DNA from: an uncultured Arenicella sp.
GTDB taxonomy: Bacteria > Pseudomonadota > Gammaproteobacteria > Arenicellales > Arenicellaceae
Reading direction: 5' to 3'
DNA length: 64,000 bases
NCBI GenBank assembly: GCA_937974565.1
Contig: CALJWL010000031.1
Location: 1 to 64,000 of the forward strand
Each line of letters begins with the position of its first letter. Position 1 is the stretch's first letter. Positions 28,226-37,996 of this stretch are shown piece by piece. The position numbers and the translations under genes were made by a program. The notes beneath the pieces were generated by a model. That model was not told the DNA's origin, did not search any database, and saw only the letters and a program-made list of their open reading frames with translations.

Positions 28226-29374
28226 GTGAAGCGTTCAGTCAAGGTGTGGTTGGGGGCTGTGGCTGTGGTGGGCATTGTCATCACTGCTTGGTTTGTTGTC
28301 GGTGAACCTGAAAAGGAAATAGCGGTGGCTAAGGTCGAGATAAAAACCCTAGAAAAACCAGTGCCTCAATTAAAAGCCGATCGTAAAAAGGTGTTGGAAG
28401 AAAAAGAAGAAGAGGATGAATTCAACCCCTACGAATCCGAAGCTTTTAAGGCAAACATTCAACAAGTTGCTGATATTTTTGAAGAGAACTCCAAATACCC
28501 GACTCATTCACAGCCAGTTTATGACCCTGAGGCTGTAAAAGAACCAGAACCGTATCAGTTTACGGAAGTTGATCTGCCCTTTCCCGAAAATGACGGTGAC
28601 GATAGCCCGATTCGAATAGCGGCGGCTACCGACAGATATCAGTATTTTGTAGGAGATATTATCCAAATGCGTGTGCGTTTAAGTGGCGCACCTCAAGACA
28701 CCTTTACAGAAGTCGAAGGAGTGCTATCTGGAGCAAACGGAGACATACCAATTGCACTCAACTTTAACGCTAAAGACAAATCCCTTACCGAGTTTAATGC
28801 TGAATTTGATACCAAACTTGCGCCACAAGGGTTGCTCACCCCTGAAATGCTAGCCAAGATCAGCGTCAAGGTGGGCGACAGAGATTTATTTACCACCGTT
28901 ACTTTTCGCGTAGACCAACCTTCCGCTCGTGTGGTCGGTGTTTTGCCAGCCAGGCCAGAAGGCCCGAACCTGATCATCCCGTTACAAGTGAACGTAGATC
29001 AAGGGGGGTATTATTTTTTGCGGTCGGTATTGGAAGATGCAACCACAAGGTTACCGTTGATAGAATTACAAGCCGAAGGTCGACTGCAGTTAGGTAATGG
29101 AATACTGACCCTAAAAGCCCACATTGCTGCGTTAAAACGTCAAGCGTCTGAAGGCCCATACGTATTGCGGAGCATTAAGCTCCATCGAGGCGCAGAAACC
29201 AATGAAGTGTATGACAGGCCAGGGTCTAGTTCACAACGAGAGTATGCCGTTCAAGGGTTTCCTTTCTCTGCTTACACCGACGAACAATACACAGATGAAC
29301 ACGCCCAAGAGCGTCTGGATTTTCTGCGTGACCTTGGTGAAGTAGATAACAACGAAGAAAATTTGGCCGAATAA
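28226..29374 (+). CDS. Membrane-anchored periplasmic protein, possible Ig-like fold
   Basis: Function not recognised. Starting at GTG 28226 (GAGG seven bases upstream), the 382-residue protein has one N-terminal membrane helix (about residues 8-25) and a highly acidic linker (about 28-110). The core (about 111-345) is rich in beta-strands, with patterns such as YFVGDIIQMRVRLSG and GGYYFLRSVL. The segment that follows (LGNGILTLKAHIAALKRQ, then GPYVLRSIKL) recalls the Ig-like C-terminal modules of DUF4785-type exported proteins, but this is only a resemblance. The tail is acidic. It sits in the lipase block and could act in envelope assembly or secretion; that is inference. Confidence 0.72.
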   Translation: MKRSVKVWLGAVAVVGIVITAWFVVGEPEKEIAVAKVEIKTLEKPVPQLKADRKKVLEEKEEEDEFNPYESEAFKANIQQVADIFEENSKYPTHSQPVYDPEAVKEPEPYQFTEVDLPFPENDGDDSPIRIAAATDRYQYFVGDIIQMRVRLSGAPQDTFTEVEGVLSGANGDIPIALNFNAKDKSLTEFNAEFDTKLAPQGLLTPEMLAKISVKVGDRDLFTTVTFRVDQPSARVVGVLPARPEGPNLIIPLQVNVDQGGYYFLRSVLEDATTRLPLIELQAEGRLQLGNGILTLKAHIAALKRQASEGPYVLRSIKLHRGAETNEVYDRPGSSSQREYAVQGFPFSAYTDEQYTDEHAQERLDFLRDLGEVDNNEENLAE

Positions 29375-29536
29375 CTATAAAAAAATAATAAGAACCAAGT
29401 TTTTTACAATCCATATTCGGAAAACAAAAAACATAATTGGTCATCAATGCTTAAGCGATGTTTGCTAAGCCATAACTATAAAAATGCAATAAAACTCAAT
29501 TCTTATAAACGATTGATAAACACCAAAGGTAACACT

Positions 29537-30580
29537 ATGAAGATTAAATCACTGCTTATTATTGCAGTCATACTACTCGGTTGCGGGTCTGCTCATGCTA
29601 AATTAGCAGGTAAAAATGTTATTTTGGTTCACGGCTTTATATCCGAACACCTTAATACTCGCCCAAGCTTAGAACAACAAATACAGCAAGCCCCAGATTA
29701 CTGGCAAGATTTTTGGGCATCACGAGCCGAAGGGTATATTGTGTTTCCTTCACATGAACGCGTGCAAGGCGTAATCAAAGATCAAGTACGGACTCAATTT
29801 CAGTCTCTACAAAACTCAGGTACGTGTGCCAATGGCTGTGTTTTTGTCACGCACTCTACTGGTGACTTGGTTTTGCGCGATGCGCTAACTCGCTTTGGCC
29901 AATGGGGAATCAACAAAAATGCAGTGAAAGTGTTAGCCGTAATAGATTTGGCTGGCGCGGGCGGTGGCACCGGTTTGGCAGACTTTGCAATAAGCACCGC
30001 ATCCAATGGGGGCATCTTTAACGCCGTGGTTGGCGCGATTGCCGGCGGCGTATTGGACGTCAACTTTACACCAAGCCGCCTTGGTGTTCTAAATGATTTA
30101 CGCGTTGCTCAAGCTCGCAGTATTGCACAGCAAAACAATGATACCCCACGTTTACGAGTGGCTGGTGCGGGCGATCAGTTTGCAAGAATTACTAAAGGGT
30201 TTATTCGTGGTTTTGACGACAGTGTGGTCGGCATGCACAGTGCTTGTGGGGCTCGTAATGCCAGTGACGCTGAATCGTGTAGCAGCAGTGTTCGTTCGAA
30301 TGGTCAATTGGCCAGTGCGCGTGGCCCTGGATCTTTATTACATAATCACTTCCCAATCATTATGGGAGACGGAGCTGATCATGAAGAGTTGCGTAATAAC
30401 TCTCGCCCAGGTGGCTCTTTAACAACGGTGGTTAATGATCGCACTTTTGGTGGTATCCGAGTTGATTTCGAAACCAATACAAGTCGGCGCTTCTGGAGTT
30501 GGTTTACTCGTGTTAGAGAAGTGAATGGCAGTGACAGTAAAAGTGTTTCAGCAACGGTTTACGACACACTAAATAACTAG
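29537..30580 (+). CDS. Exported lipase/esterase-like hydrolase
   Basis: A 347-residue alpha/beta-hydrolase with a signal peptide (residues 1-22). The signal region reads LLGCGSAHA, so it could be either a lipoprotein (Cys of LLGC) or a normally cleaved protein (after AHA). The oxyanion region is VILVHGFISEH and the nucleophile elbow is VTHSTGDLV, a variant of GHSxG with Thr in the first position. A glycine-rich stretch (AGAGGGTGLAD) follows. The acid and His are not certain; DGADHEE near residue 280 is a candidate region. I start at ATG 29537 because it puts the signal peptide at the N-terminus; 29447 does not. It is upstream of the lipase genes, so two hydrolases share the block. Confidence 0.78.
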   Translation: MKIKSLLIIAVILLGCGSAHAKLAGKNVILVHGFISEHLNTRPSLEQQIQQAPDYWQDFWASRAEGYIVFPSHERVQGVIKDQVRTQFQSLQNSGTCANGCVFVTHSTGDLVLRDALTRFGQWGINKNAVKVLAVIDLAGAGGGTGLADFAISTASNGGIFNAVVGAIAGGVLDVNFTPSRLGVLNDLRVAQARSIAQQNNDTPRLRVAGAGDQFARITKGFIRGFDDSVVGMHSACGARNASDAESCSSSVRSNGQLASARGPGSLLHNHFPIIMGDGADHEELRNNSRPGGSLTTVVNDRTFGGIRVDFETNTSRRFWSWFTRVREVNGSDSKSVSATVYDTLNN

Positions 30581-30700
30581 CGTACTGTTAATGTTCTCGA
30601 TAAGATAATTGGGATTAGGGCTGGCGTTAATCGCTGGCTCTTTTCTTTTCTGTGAGTTTATTCTAACCCTTATTTAGGGTGTGGCTGAAAGACCATCTGC

Positions 30701-31045
30701 ATGGCGAAAGTAAAAGAGTATTTTTTTAAAGAAGGCTGTTTTATAGAGGAATGGCATAATTCCCGAGCCGATGCTGACATGTCGGTGGCTCGAGTTCGAG
30801 TGGAGATAGGTAAAACCACCAAGCTGCACACATTAAATGGCACGCACGAACGCTATGTGATGTTAGAAGGCCAAGCGGTTGTTACTGTTGGCTCGAATAG
30901 TTGGCCTATCAGCAAAGGCGATGTGGTGGTCATACCGCCGAATGTTCCACAAAAGATAGAAAACTGCGGTGCTAAAGACGTGATCTTTTTAGCGATTTGC
31001 ACGCCCCGATTTAAAGAACAAAATTATCGAGAACTCCAACCTTAA
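30701..31045 (+). CDS. Small cupin-domain protein
   Basis: A 114-residue single-domain cupin, probably cytosolic. Cupin motif 1 appears around KLHTLNGTHERYVMLEGQ, with His ligands and the conserved Glu replaced or shifted, and motif 2 around GDVVVIPPNVPQKIEN. The chain could bind a metal and a small ligand or sugar. It ends 15 bases before lipA and shares a short spacer with it, so the two are probably co-transcribed. Substrate unknown. Confidence 0.8.
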   Translation: MAKVKEYFFKEGCFIEEWHNSRADADMSVARVRVEIGKTTKLHTLNGTHERYVMLEGQAVVTVGSNSWPISKGDVVVIPPNVPQKIENCGAKDVIFLAICTPRFKEQNYRELQP

Positions 31046-31060
31046 ATTGGAGGTCTTATC

Positions 31061-31984
31061 ATGAGCAAATTGACCCAAGTCGTTTGTCTAACTCTGGTGT
31101 GCTTTGTGGCTGCTTTTACTAGCGTATCGGCGCAGGCACAGTACACAAAAACAAAATACCCGATAGTGTTGGTCCATGGCGTGTCTGGCTTTGATAGCGT
31201 AGGCGGTGTGATTAACTATTTTTATACGGTTCCCTATAATTTGAGACGGTCGGGTGCTAAGGTCTATGTTGCATCGGTGTCTGCTTTTAACTCGTCGCAA
31301 GAGCGTGGTCAACAGTTGGCAAACTATTTAATGACCTTGCCTGAAAGCAAGTTTAACCTCATAGGCCATAGCCAAGGTTCTCCAACATCTCGCGTGGCGG
31401 CGTCTTTGGTGCCTCAAAAAGTGGCTTCAGTTACCTCGGTGAACGGCGCCAACTTGGGCTCTAAGGTGGCCGATGTGGTGCTTGGGGTTTTGCCTGAAGG
31501 TCTGGGCCGTAGTGTGCTTGTCAGCGTAGCAAACGCGGCGGGTGCGGTTATCAACTTTCTATCGAGTAATCAAAACAGTCAAGACGCGCTTGCTGCAGCT
31601 GAAACGCTCAGCAGTGCCGGCTCGGCAGCGCTCAATAACGCCTTGGGAAATAAAGGCTTAAGTCGCTCATGCAGATCGATCAATGAAAACGTCAATATTG
31701 ATGGCCAAAACATCAAAATGTTTTCATGGAGTGGAACCTCACCCGTTACCAATATCTTTGATATTTCCGATGGGCCACTTGGCTTAACGGCCTTAGCTTT
31801 TGGGTTTGAGCGCAACGACGGTTTAGTCAGTGAATGCTCTTCCAAACTCGGCAATGTTATTTACAGTCGATATAACATGAATCATATTGACGCGGTAAAT
31901 CATCTTTTTGGTGTGCGAGGTTGGACTAACCCCGTCACTTTATACCGAGCCCATGCTAACCGTTTAAAAGGCAAAGGGCTGTAA
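31061..31984 (+). CDS. lipA: Secreted triacylglycerol lipase (family I.1/I.2)
   Basis: An extracellular lipase of the Pseudomonas/Burkholderia type that hydrolyses triglycerides. The 307-residue protein has a signal peptide ending AQA (about residue 27). It shows the oxyanion segment YPIVLVHGVSGFD, nucleophile elbow GHSQG (about residue 104), the acidic residue in RNDGLVSECS and the catalytic His in MNHIDAVNH. Two cysteines, in SRSCRS and SECSSK, occupy the positions of the family disulfide. The C-terminus ends HANRLKG as in P. aeruginosa LipA. Such lipases need a Lif foldase, encoded directly downstream, and are usually exported by type II secretion. Symbol follows the family. Confidence 0.95.
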   Translation: MSKLTQVVCLTLVCFVAAFTSVSAQAQYTKTKYPIVLVHGVSGFDSVGGVINYFYTVPYNLRRSGAKVYVASVSAFNSSQERGQQLANYLMTLPESKFNLIGHSQGSPTSRVAASLVPQKVASVTSVNGANLGSKVADVVLGVLPEGLGRSVLVSVANAAGAVINFLSSNQNSQDALAAAETLSSAGSAALNNALGNKGLSRSCRSINENVNIDGQNIKMFSWSGTSPVTNIFDISDGPLGLTALAFGFERNDGLVSECSSKLGNVIYSRYNMNHIDAVNHLFGVRGWTNPVTLYRAHANRLKGKGL

Positions 31985-33060
31985 TGATGAATTTGACCAA
32001 CCCAACGCCCATTAAGTTGTTGCTGCTTGGGTTGGTTATTATTTTAATCTACTTTGGGTTCAATGCATGGAGCCAAAAACCTAAAAACCAACCAACACCG
32101 TTGCCCAGTTTCGGGCAAAAGGTCAGTGTATCTGGGGTAGACAGTCTTGCATCCACGCATAATAAGAACCGTGAATTAAGCGTTCTCGCCAGCACCCCAA
32201 AAAATCACGATCAGGCTGTTTTATCGCAAACTCATAAAGACACTCAAATAGATGGGGCCTTAATAGTGGGTGAAGACGGTCAATTGATGCTCAACCAAGG
32301 CGTTAGAGATTTCTTTGACTACTTTCTTAGCGCAGCCGATGAGATTGGGCCTGAAGCAGCAATAGCGCACATTCAGCGCTATATTGAAAACTACCTTCCC
32401 TCCCCGGCTTCAGATCAAGCAAACAGCTTGCTTTGGAGTTACCTGCATTACAAAAAATACGAACTTAGTTTGCAGCAACAACCATTAACAGCCGATTTAA
32501 TCAGTCAATTGGATGCTTTGGTCGTGTTGAGAGAAAACTTTGATACGCTTGCCGTAAAAAGAGCCGAGTTATTTAGTGTAGAAGCAGATCAAGCTTTGTT
32601 TGGGCTAGAGAAGCTATACCAAGAACACACATTAAGTACGCTTGAGCTTTTTGCAGATCAATCGATCAGTCAGCAAGAGCGCCAAACAAAGTTGGAACGA
32701 TTACAAGAGAGCTTGCCGCCAGAGTTGCAAGCCAGTCATGATCAAGATCAACAGCAGCGTCAACAACAACAAACAATAGAAAAAATTACGGCTTCAAACG
32801 CCGATGATTCAAGTTTTCATCAAGCTTTGCTGGACCAAGGGTTGGAACAACAAAAGGCCGATGAGCTATTGTCTTACCGACAACAGCAAGTTCAATTTGA
32901 ATCACTGTATTGGCACTACCGAACCGCTGTTTCTAAATTGAATAAGCAAGACAAAAACTACCCACAAAAACAGGCCTCCTTAAGAAAAACGTTTTTTTCT
33001 CTGCCAGAACAGCAAACCTTAGCAAAGCTAAGAGATCTGCGTGAAGATCAAACAAAATAG
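31984..33060 (+). CDS. lifO: Lipase-specific foldase (Lif)
   Basis: An inner-membrane-anchored steric chaperone that folds the lipase in the periplasm. The 358-residue protein has one N-terminal membrane helix (about residues 10-26), a Pro/Ser-rich linker, and the helical catalytic region. The signature RxxFDYFLSA is present as RDFFDYFLSAADEIG at about residue 108. A long Gln/Glu-rich helical section follows (about 210-350). The first ATG overlaps the lipA stop (TAATG), a second ATG is three bases on. Coupling fits the one-to-one requirement between lipase and foldase. Confidence 0.94.
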   Translation: MMNLTNPTPIKLLLLGLVIILIYFGFNAWSQKPKNQPTPLPSFGQKVSVSGVDSLASTHNKNRELSVLASTPKNHDQAVLSQTHKDTQIDGALIVGEDGQLMLNQGVRDFFDYFLSAADEIGPEAAIAHIQRYIENYLPSPASDQANSLLWSYLHYKKYELSLQQQPLTADLISQLDALVVLRENFDTLAVKRAELFSVEADQALFGLEKLYQEHTLSTLELFADQSISQQERQTKLERLQESLPPELQASHDQDQQQRQQQQTIEKITASNADDSSFHQALLDQGLEQQKADELLSYRQQQVQFESLYWHYRTAVSKLNKQDKNYPQKQASLRKTFFSLPEQQTLAKLRDLREDQTK

Positions 33061-33160
33061 CTGATCTTGATGAGTTTAATTGCTTAAATATTACTCTGTT
33101 TAATAGTGATTTGGCAGACAAAACGTTAGAATCGCCTCGAACTAACGATAAACTCAACTC

Positions 33161-35041
33161 ATGTTTCATACTGAATCTTTTGATGTCATTGTGATTGGCG
33201 GTGGCCACGCAGGCACCGAGGCAGCCTTGGCCTCGGCGCGCACCGGTGCAAACACACTTTTGCTAACACATAATATTGAAACCATTGGTCAAATGTCGTG
33301 CAACCCTGCGATTGGCGGTATAGGTAAAGGCCATATTGTGCGTGAAATAGACGCGCTGGGCGGCGCGATGGCTGAGGCTGCCGATCGCGGCGGCATCCAG
33401 TTTCGTACATTAAATGCGCGCAAAGGCCCAGCCGTGCGCGCCACCCGTGCGCAGGCTGATCGTGCGTTGTACAAAGCCGCCATTCGCGAAATTGTAGAGA
33501 ATCAAGATAATTTATCGTTATTTCAACAATCTTGTGATGACTTAATCATCGAAAAGGGTCGAGTGACGGGGGTTGTCACACAGATGGGACTAACGTTTCG
33601 CACCAAGACAGTGGTGCTAACGACAGGCACCTTTTTGGGTGGTGTTTTACACATTGGCATGGAAAACTTTCAAGGTGGTCGAGCGGGTGATCCGCCATCG
33701 AACGTCTTAGCCAAACGTTTGCGTGACATGCCATTTACCGTTGATCGGCTGAAAACAGGCACGCCAGCCCGTTTGGATGCGCGCTCTTTGGATTTTTCAA
33801 AGATGCAAGCGCAGCCAGGCGACACACCTGAACCGGTGTTTTCTTTTCTGGGAGATGTATCTCATCACCCCAGACAAGTTAATTGCTATATCACACACAC
33901 CAATATTCAAACGCACGATATTATTCGCGATGGTCTAGATCGTTCACCGCTCTACAGTGGTGTCATAGAGGGGGTGGGCCCGAGGTATTGCCCTTCCATT
34001 GAGGATAAAATTGTTCGTTTTGCAGACAAAGGCTCGCATCAAATTTTTGTTGAACCTGAAGGGCTAACAACGCATGAAGTTTACCCTAATGGCATATCAA
34101 CTTCGTTGCCCTACGATGTGCAATTGAACTTCATTCGTTCAATTGTGGGGTTTGAGAATGCACGTATTGTGCGCCCAGGTTATGCCATTGAGTATGACTT
34201 TTTTGACCCTCGTGGTTTGAAGCCCACACTGGAAACCAAGCATATAGATGGCTTGTTTTTTGCTGGCCAGATTAATGGCACCACAGGCTATGAAGAAGCT
34301 GGCGGTCAAGGTTTGTTGGCTGGTCTTAATGCGGCACGTCAAACCCGTGACCAAGAAGGTTGGTATCCCACGCGCGACCAAGCGTACATAGGTGTGCTGG
34401 TGGATGACTTGATAACCATGGGCACTAAAGAACCCTATCGTATGTTCACATCACGTGCGGAATATCGTTTGTTATTGAGAGAAGACAACGCCGATTTACG
34501 CCTTACTGAAATGGGGCGTGAATTAGGCTTGGTGAGCGATGAGCGTTGGGCTGCATTCAGTAAAAAAAGAGAATCCATAGAGCTTGAACAGCAACGCTTA
34601 AAAAGCACGTGGCTACAGTCTGGCACGGTTCCTGATGATGTGGCTGAAAAAGTGGTTGGCAATGTATTAAAAAAGGAAGCAAACCTTCTTGAACTACTGC
34701 GCAGACCCGAGGTGACCTATCATACACTCATGACGCTGCCTGGGGCGGGTAAAGCCGTTGAAGACCCAAGCGTGGCTGAACAACTGGAAATTCAAGCTAA
34801 ATACCAAGGCTATATAGATCGCCAGCAAAATGAAATAGAAAAGCAGAAACGGCACGAGCAAACCAAGTTAAACATCAAGATGGATTATACCTTGGTAACT
34901 GGTTTGTCTAATGAAGTGGCGCAAAAATTAAATGACCACAAACCAAGCAGTATTGGTCAAGCTTCTAGGATTTCCGGTGTAACTCCAGCCGCAATATCGC
35001 TGTTACTGGTCTACCTTAAAAAGCAAGGGCGGGCAGCCTAA
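33161..35041 (+). CDS. mnmG: tRNA uridine 5-carboxymethylaminomethyl modification enzyme MnmG
   Basis: The FAD-dependent partner of MnmE in wobble-uridine modification. The 626-residue protein (usual about 630) has the FAD-binding N-terminus ([15 protein letters not shown]), the cysteine-containing [14 protein letters not shown] motif, the [10 protein letters not shown] segment and the [18 protein letters not shown] motif at about residue 365. The C-terminal helical domain is complete. It starts 100 bases after the foldase gene. rsmG follows, the usual gidAB pair. Confidence 0.98.
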   Translation: MFHTESFDVIVIGGGHAGTEAALASARTGANTLLLTHNIETIGQMSCNPAIGGIGKGHIVREIDALGGAMAEAADRGGIQFRTLNARKGPAVRATRAQADRALYKAAIREIVENQDNLSLFQQSCDDLIIEKGRVTGVVTQMGLTFRTKTVVLTTGTFLGGVLHIGMENFQGGRAGDPPSNVLAKRLRDMPFTVDRLKTGTPARLDARSLDFSKMQAQPGDTPEPVFSFLGDVSHHPRQVNCYITHTNIQTHDIIRDGLDRSPLYSGVIEGVGPRYCPSIEDKIVRFADKGSHQIFVEPEGLTTHEVYPNGISTSLPYDVQLNFIRSIVGFENARIVRPGYAIEYDFFDPRGLKPTLETKHIDGLFFAGQINGTTGYEEAGGQGLLAGLNAARQTRDQEGWYPTRDQAYIGVLVDDLITMGTKEPYRMFTSRAEYRLLLREDNADLRLTEMGRELGLVSDERWAAFSKKRESIELEQQRLKSTWLQSGTVPDDVAEKVVGNVLKKEANLLELLRRPEVTYHTLMTLPGAGKAVEDPSVAEQLEIQAKYQGYIDRQQNEIEKQKRHEQTKLNIKMDYTLVTGLSNEVAQKLNDHKPSSIGQASRISGVTPAAISLLLVYLKKQGRAA

Positions 35042-35300
35042 AAAATAGTGTAACGCTGAGGTTCGTTGCAGTGAGTTTTTGAAATGATAAGGTTCAGTGT
35101 TATTGGCTTGGTGTTCCGCTAAACTAATATTGAGTAAAAATTGAGCCTATTGGTAGCAAAATCATTGTCTGTGAAATGGTAAAGTTATGGGCTTTGGCCT
35201 AGTAAGCCATCTTAGGGTTTTTTTCTGGCTTCGGCTTCTCATATAATTGATGGCCGAATTCCATTTTACACGTGTGTCACGTTTTGGAGAATCAATAAGC

Positions 35301-35951
35301 ATGAATGCAGAAAAAGAACTAATCGCTTCATTGGAAAGCAAAGTTATGCATGGCCTAGATGAGCTTGATGTGTCTTATGGCGATCAAGCCATTAGTAACT
35401 TAGTGAGCTATATCGTGTTATTGGCAGAATGGAATAAAACCCACAACCTTACGGCCGTAGACGACTTGGATGAAATGCTAAGTGTGCATATTTTTGATTG
35501 CGCCAGTATCATCCCTTATATCAAAGGCTCAACGTTGCTTGATGTTGGCAGTGGTGCTGGCTTGCCTGGTATGGTGTTGGCTATTCTCTCCCCTGCGTTG
35601 GAAGTTACTAGTGTAGAAACACGCGGTAAAAAAGCGCAGTTTCAAATGTTTGCCGCTAATAAAATTGGCCTTAAGAACTTCAAGGTGGAAAATATTCGCA
35701 TCGAAGACTATGAGCCTAAAGAAAGGTTTGCCATGGTGACCTCAAGAGCGTTTTCGAGTTTAGAGAACTTTGTGGTCGGTTCAAAAGCGGCAATAGATTC
35801 TAATGGGCGTTGGTTAGCCATGAAAGGCCAGATTCCCAAAGAGGAATTAAAAGTTCTTAAGAAGATGGGCTTAAAATTTGATACCTTTGCACTTAAAGTA
35901 CCTGAGTTAGATGCGCAACGTAACTTAATTGTGGTAGATGCGCCAAAATAG
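35301..35951 (+). CDS. rsmG: 16S rRNA (guanine-527 N7) methyltransferase RsmG
   Basis: A SAM-dependent methyltransferase that makes m7G527 in 16S rRNA. The 216-residue product has the ready lead-in WNKTHNLTAV (about residue 45), SAM-binding motif I as LLDVGSGAGLPG (about 78-89), the VETRGKKAQF motif and the conserved VTSRAFSSL. ATG 35301 is chosen because it gives the family length; the frame reaches back to 35247. It follows mnmG and precedes parA, the standard gid-par order. Confidence 0.97.
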   Translation: MNAEKELIASLESKVMHGLDELDVSYGDQAISNLVSYIVLLAEWNKTHNLTAVDDLDEMLSVHIFDCASIIPYIKGSTLLDVGSGAGLPGMVLAILSPALEVTSVETRGKKAQFQMFAANKIGLKNFKVENIRIEDYEPKERFAMVTSRAFSSLENFVVGSKAAIDSNGRWLAMKGQIPKEELKVLKKMGLKFDTFALKVPELDAQRNLIVVDAPK

Positions 35952-36064
35952 CCCTTGAGTGAATCCGCTAATATCTCGCGGCTAAGTGTGGGTTTTTGGC
36001 CAGAAGTCAAACGCAGCGTCATTCTCTCATTATCAATATTACAATAGAGACCATAAATAGACGC

Positions 36065-36847
36065 ATGGCAAAAGTAATCTCAATCACCAATCAAAAAGGC
36101 GGTGTTGGTAAAACCACAACCAGCATTAACTTGGCGGCTTCGCTGGTAAAGCGAGGTAAACGCTTATTGCTCATCGACATGGACCCACAAGGCAATGCGA
36201 CCGTCGGTTGTGGTGTTGACCTCGATGATATTCAAAGCACTATTTATGATGTGCTGCTGGCTGAGGTCAGCGCTGAAGAAGCTATTGTTAAAAGCGAATG
36301 TGGCGTGGATGTAATGTCTGCCAATGGTGATCTGGCTGGTGCGCAGGTTGAGTTGCTAAACGAAATTGGTCGCGAATTACGGCTACAAAAAGCGCTCGCG
36401 CCACAGCGTGATAATTACGACTATATTTTTATTGATTGCCCTCCTGCACTTAATGTTTTAACAATTAATGCTTTGGTGGCTTCAGACTCCGTGTTGATTC
36501 CCATGCAATGTGAATATTTTGCGCTAGAAGGCTTGAGTGCGTTGATCTCCACCGTGCGAAAAATCCGTGAGACCTTAAACCCTAAGTTGTCTATTGAAGG
36601 TTTGTTGCGCACCATGTTTGATAAGCGTAACTCGTTGTCTGGTGAGGTGAGCCGTCAACTAGAGTCGCATTTTGGCGACAAAGTTTATGACACAGTGGTT
36701 CCTAGAAATGTGCGTTTAGCTGAAGCGCCAAGCTACGGTGAGCCGGCAATAGAATATGCCCCAACCTCAAAAGGCGCACGTGCTTACTTACAGCTTGCGG
36801 ATGAAATGTTAAAACGAGTTAATACCCAACATACCGTTACCACCTAA
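36065..36847 (+). CDS. parA: Chromosome partitioning ATPase ParA
   Basis: A Walker-type ATPase that moves ParB-parS complexes during chromosome segregation. The 260-residue protein has the deviant Walker A KGGVGKTT (residues 10-17), the DMDPQGNAT motif, and Walker B as IFIDCPPAL. It lacks the N-terminal HTH of plasmid ParA, as expected of chromosomal Soj-type proteins. ATG 36065 is chosen; the frame extends upstream to 35996 without family match. parB follows by 19 bases, and two parS sites lie at 19.46-19.52 kb. Confidence 0.98.
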   Translation: MAKVISITNQKGGVGKTTTSINLAASLVKRGKRLLLIDMDPQGNATVGCGVDLDDIQSTIYDVLLAEVSAEEAIVKSECGVDVMSANGDLAGAQVELLNEIGRELRLQKALAPQRDNYDYIFIDCPPALNVLTINALVASDSVLIPMQCEYFALEGLSALISTVRKIRETLNPKLSIEGLLRTMFDKRNSLSGEVSRQLESHFGDKVYDTVVPRNVRLAEAPSYGEPAIEYAPTSKGARAYLQLADEMLKRVNTQHTVTT

Positions 36848-36866
36848 AGCCCGTTTAATTACTATT

Positions 36867-37739
36867 ATGAATACCAAAAAGAAAAAACGTTTGGGCCGTG
36901 GTTTAGATGCGTTGCTCAGTGGCAGTCAGCCTATCGATTCAAGTGATAATTCCATCGCTGCTGCCAAACCTGATGCCCCCAATAGCTTGCCGATTGAAAA
37001 ACTGCAGCGCGGAGAATATCAGCCGCGCACTAATATGGATCAGGCGTCGTTGGAAGAGTTGGCCGCGTCGATTAAGTCTCAAGGGATCATTCAGCCGATA
37101 CTGGTCCGTCCAATTTCGAGCAATCAGTATGAAATAATCGCTGGTGAACGTCGATGGCGCGCTGCTCAAATAGCACAGCTTGATGAAGTGCCCGTATTGG
37201 TGCGCGACATCCCTGATGAGGCAACATTAGCGGTTGCCTTGATTGAAAATATTCAACGCGAAAACTTAAACCCAATCGAAGAAGCTGTTGGTTTAAAGCG
37301 CTTGATGGATGAATTTGAACTCACCCATGAGGAGATGGCTGAAAGTGTTGGTCGCTCACGCACGGCGGTAACCAATTTGTTGCGTTTGCTCAGTCTGAGT
37401 GCCGGCGCAAAAGGCTTGTTGGAAGACAGGAAAATCGAAATGGGCCACGCTCGTGCATTATTGGGTTTGCCAGTCGAGCTGCAAGACGCCGCTGCGACCG
37501 AAGTGTACGCAAAAAAACTCTCTGTTCGACAAACTGAATCTCTGGTGCGAAGTTATTTAAACCCTCCTCAAAAAGCAGTCAAAGTCAGTAAGAGTTCAGA
37601 CATAAGGTCGTTGGAGGAGTCTCTTTCTGAAAAGCTAGGCACTCACGTGTCTGTTGAAGATAAAGACGGTAAGGGAAAGTTGGTAATCGAATACAAGAAT
37701 TTAGATATTCTTGATGGGATTCTAGCGCATATTAAATAG
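36867..37739 (+). CDS. parB: Chromosome partitioning protein ParB
   Basis: A CTPase and parS-binding protein that spreads on DNA near the origin. The 290-residue chain begins with a ParA-interacting KKKKRLGRGLDALL motif. It has the CTP-binding ParB/Srx fold with GERRWRAAQ (about residue 90) and ENIQRENLNPIEEA (about 128). The HTH with VGRSRTAVTNLLRLLSL follows, then a C-terminal dimerisation domain. The motif set is complete, so the segregation system should be functional with the parS sites described here. Confidence 0.98.
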   Translation: MNTKKKKRLGRGLDALLSGSQPIDSSDNSIAAAKPDAPNSLPIEKLQRGEYQPRTNMDQASLEELAASIKSQGIIQPILVRPISSNQYEIIAGERRWRAAQIAQLDEVPVLVRDIPDEATLAVALIENIQRENLNPIEEAVGLKRLMDEFELTHEEMAESVGRSRTAVTNLLRLLSLSAGAKGLLEDRKIEMGHARALLGLPVELQDAAATEVYAKKLSVRQTESLVRSYLNPPQKAVKVSKSSDIRSLEESLSEKLGTHVSVEDKDGKGKLVIEYKNLDILDGILAHIK

Positions 37740-37941
37740 GTTTTAATAGGTTAAGAAACCGTTGATCCAATTGGCACTCTCCTAACGGGGCTTTTAGGTT
37801 GCTCAATCATGGTGTTTGCCAGCCAAGCGCAGCCATATTGACAACGTATCATGCTGTGATCATAAGTGAAGCGCGTATTGGTGATCATAATCCGGCTTAA
37901 AAATCGGTGGTTAAACACCAAAATAAAAGGCTTTTCTAGCA

Positions 37942-37970
37942 TTGCGGTTGAGGTGGCTAGCCTTTATACT
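37942..37970 (+). promoter_or_regulatory. Sigma70-like promoter of the atp operon
   Basis: TTGCGG (37942-37947), a 17-base spacer and TATACT (37965-37970), 27 bases before the atpI start. It is the best promoter match in the parB-atpI gap and would give a very short leader. Confidence 0.65.
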
Positions 37971-37996
37971 CGCGCACGGACCTAAAAGGCGGAAAT

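Noticed and set aside
28044-28229. Frame overlapping the 28226 gene by GTGA, hinting at coupling
   Set aside because: Weak composition, no upstream ribosome-binding site and no recognisable domain.
37751-37942. A 63-codon minus-strand frame with a CxxxC pattern between parB and atpI
   Set aside because: No ribosome-binding site, it overlaps the atp promoter, and the sequence matches no family I know.
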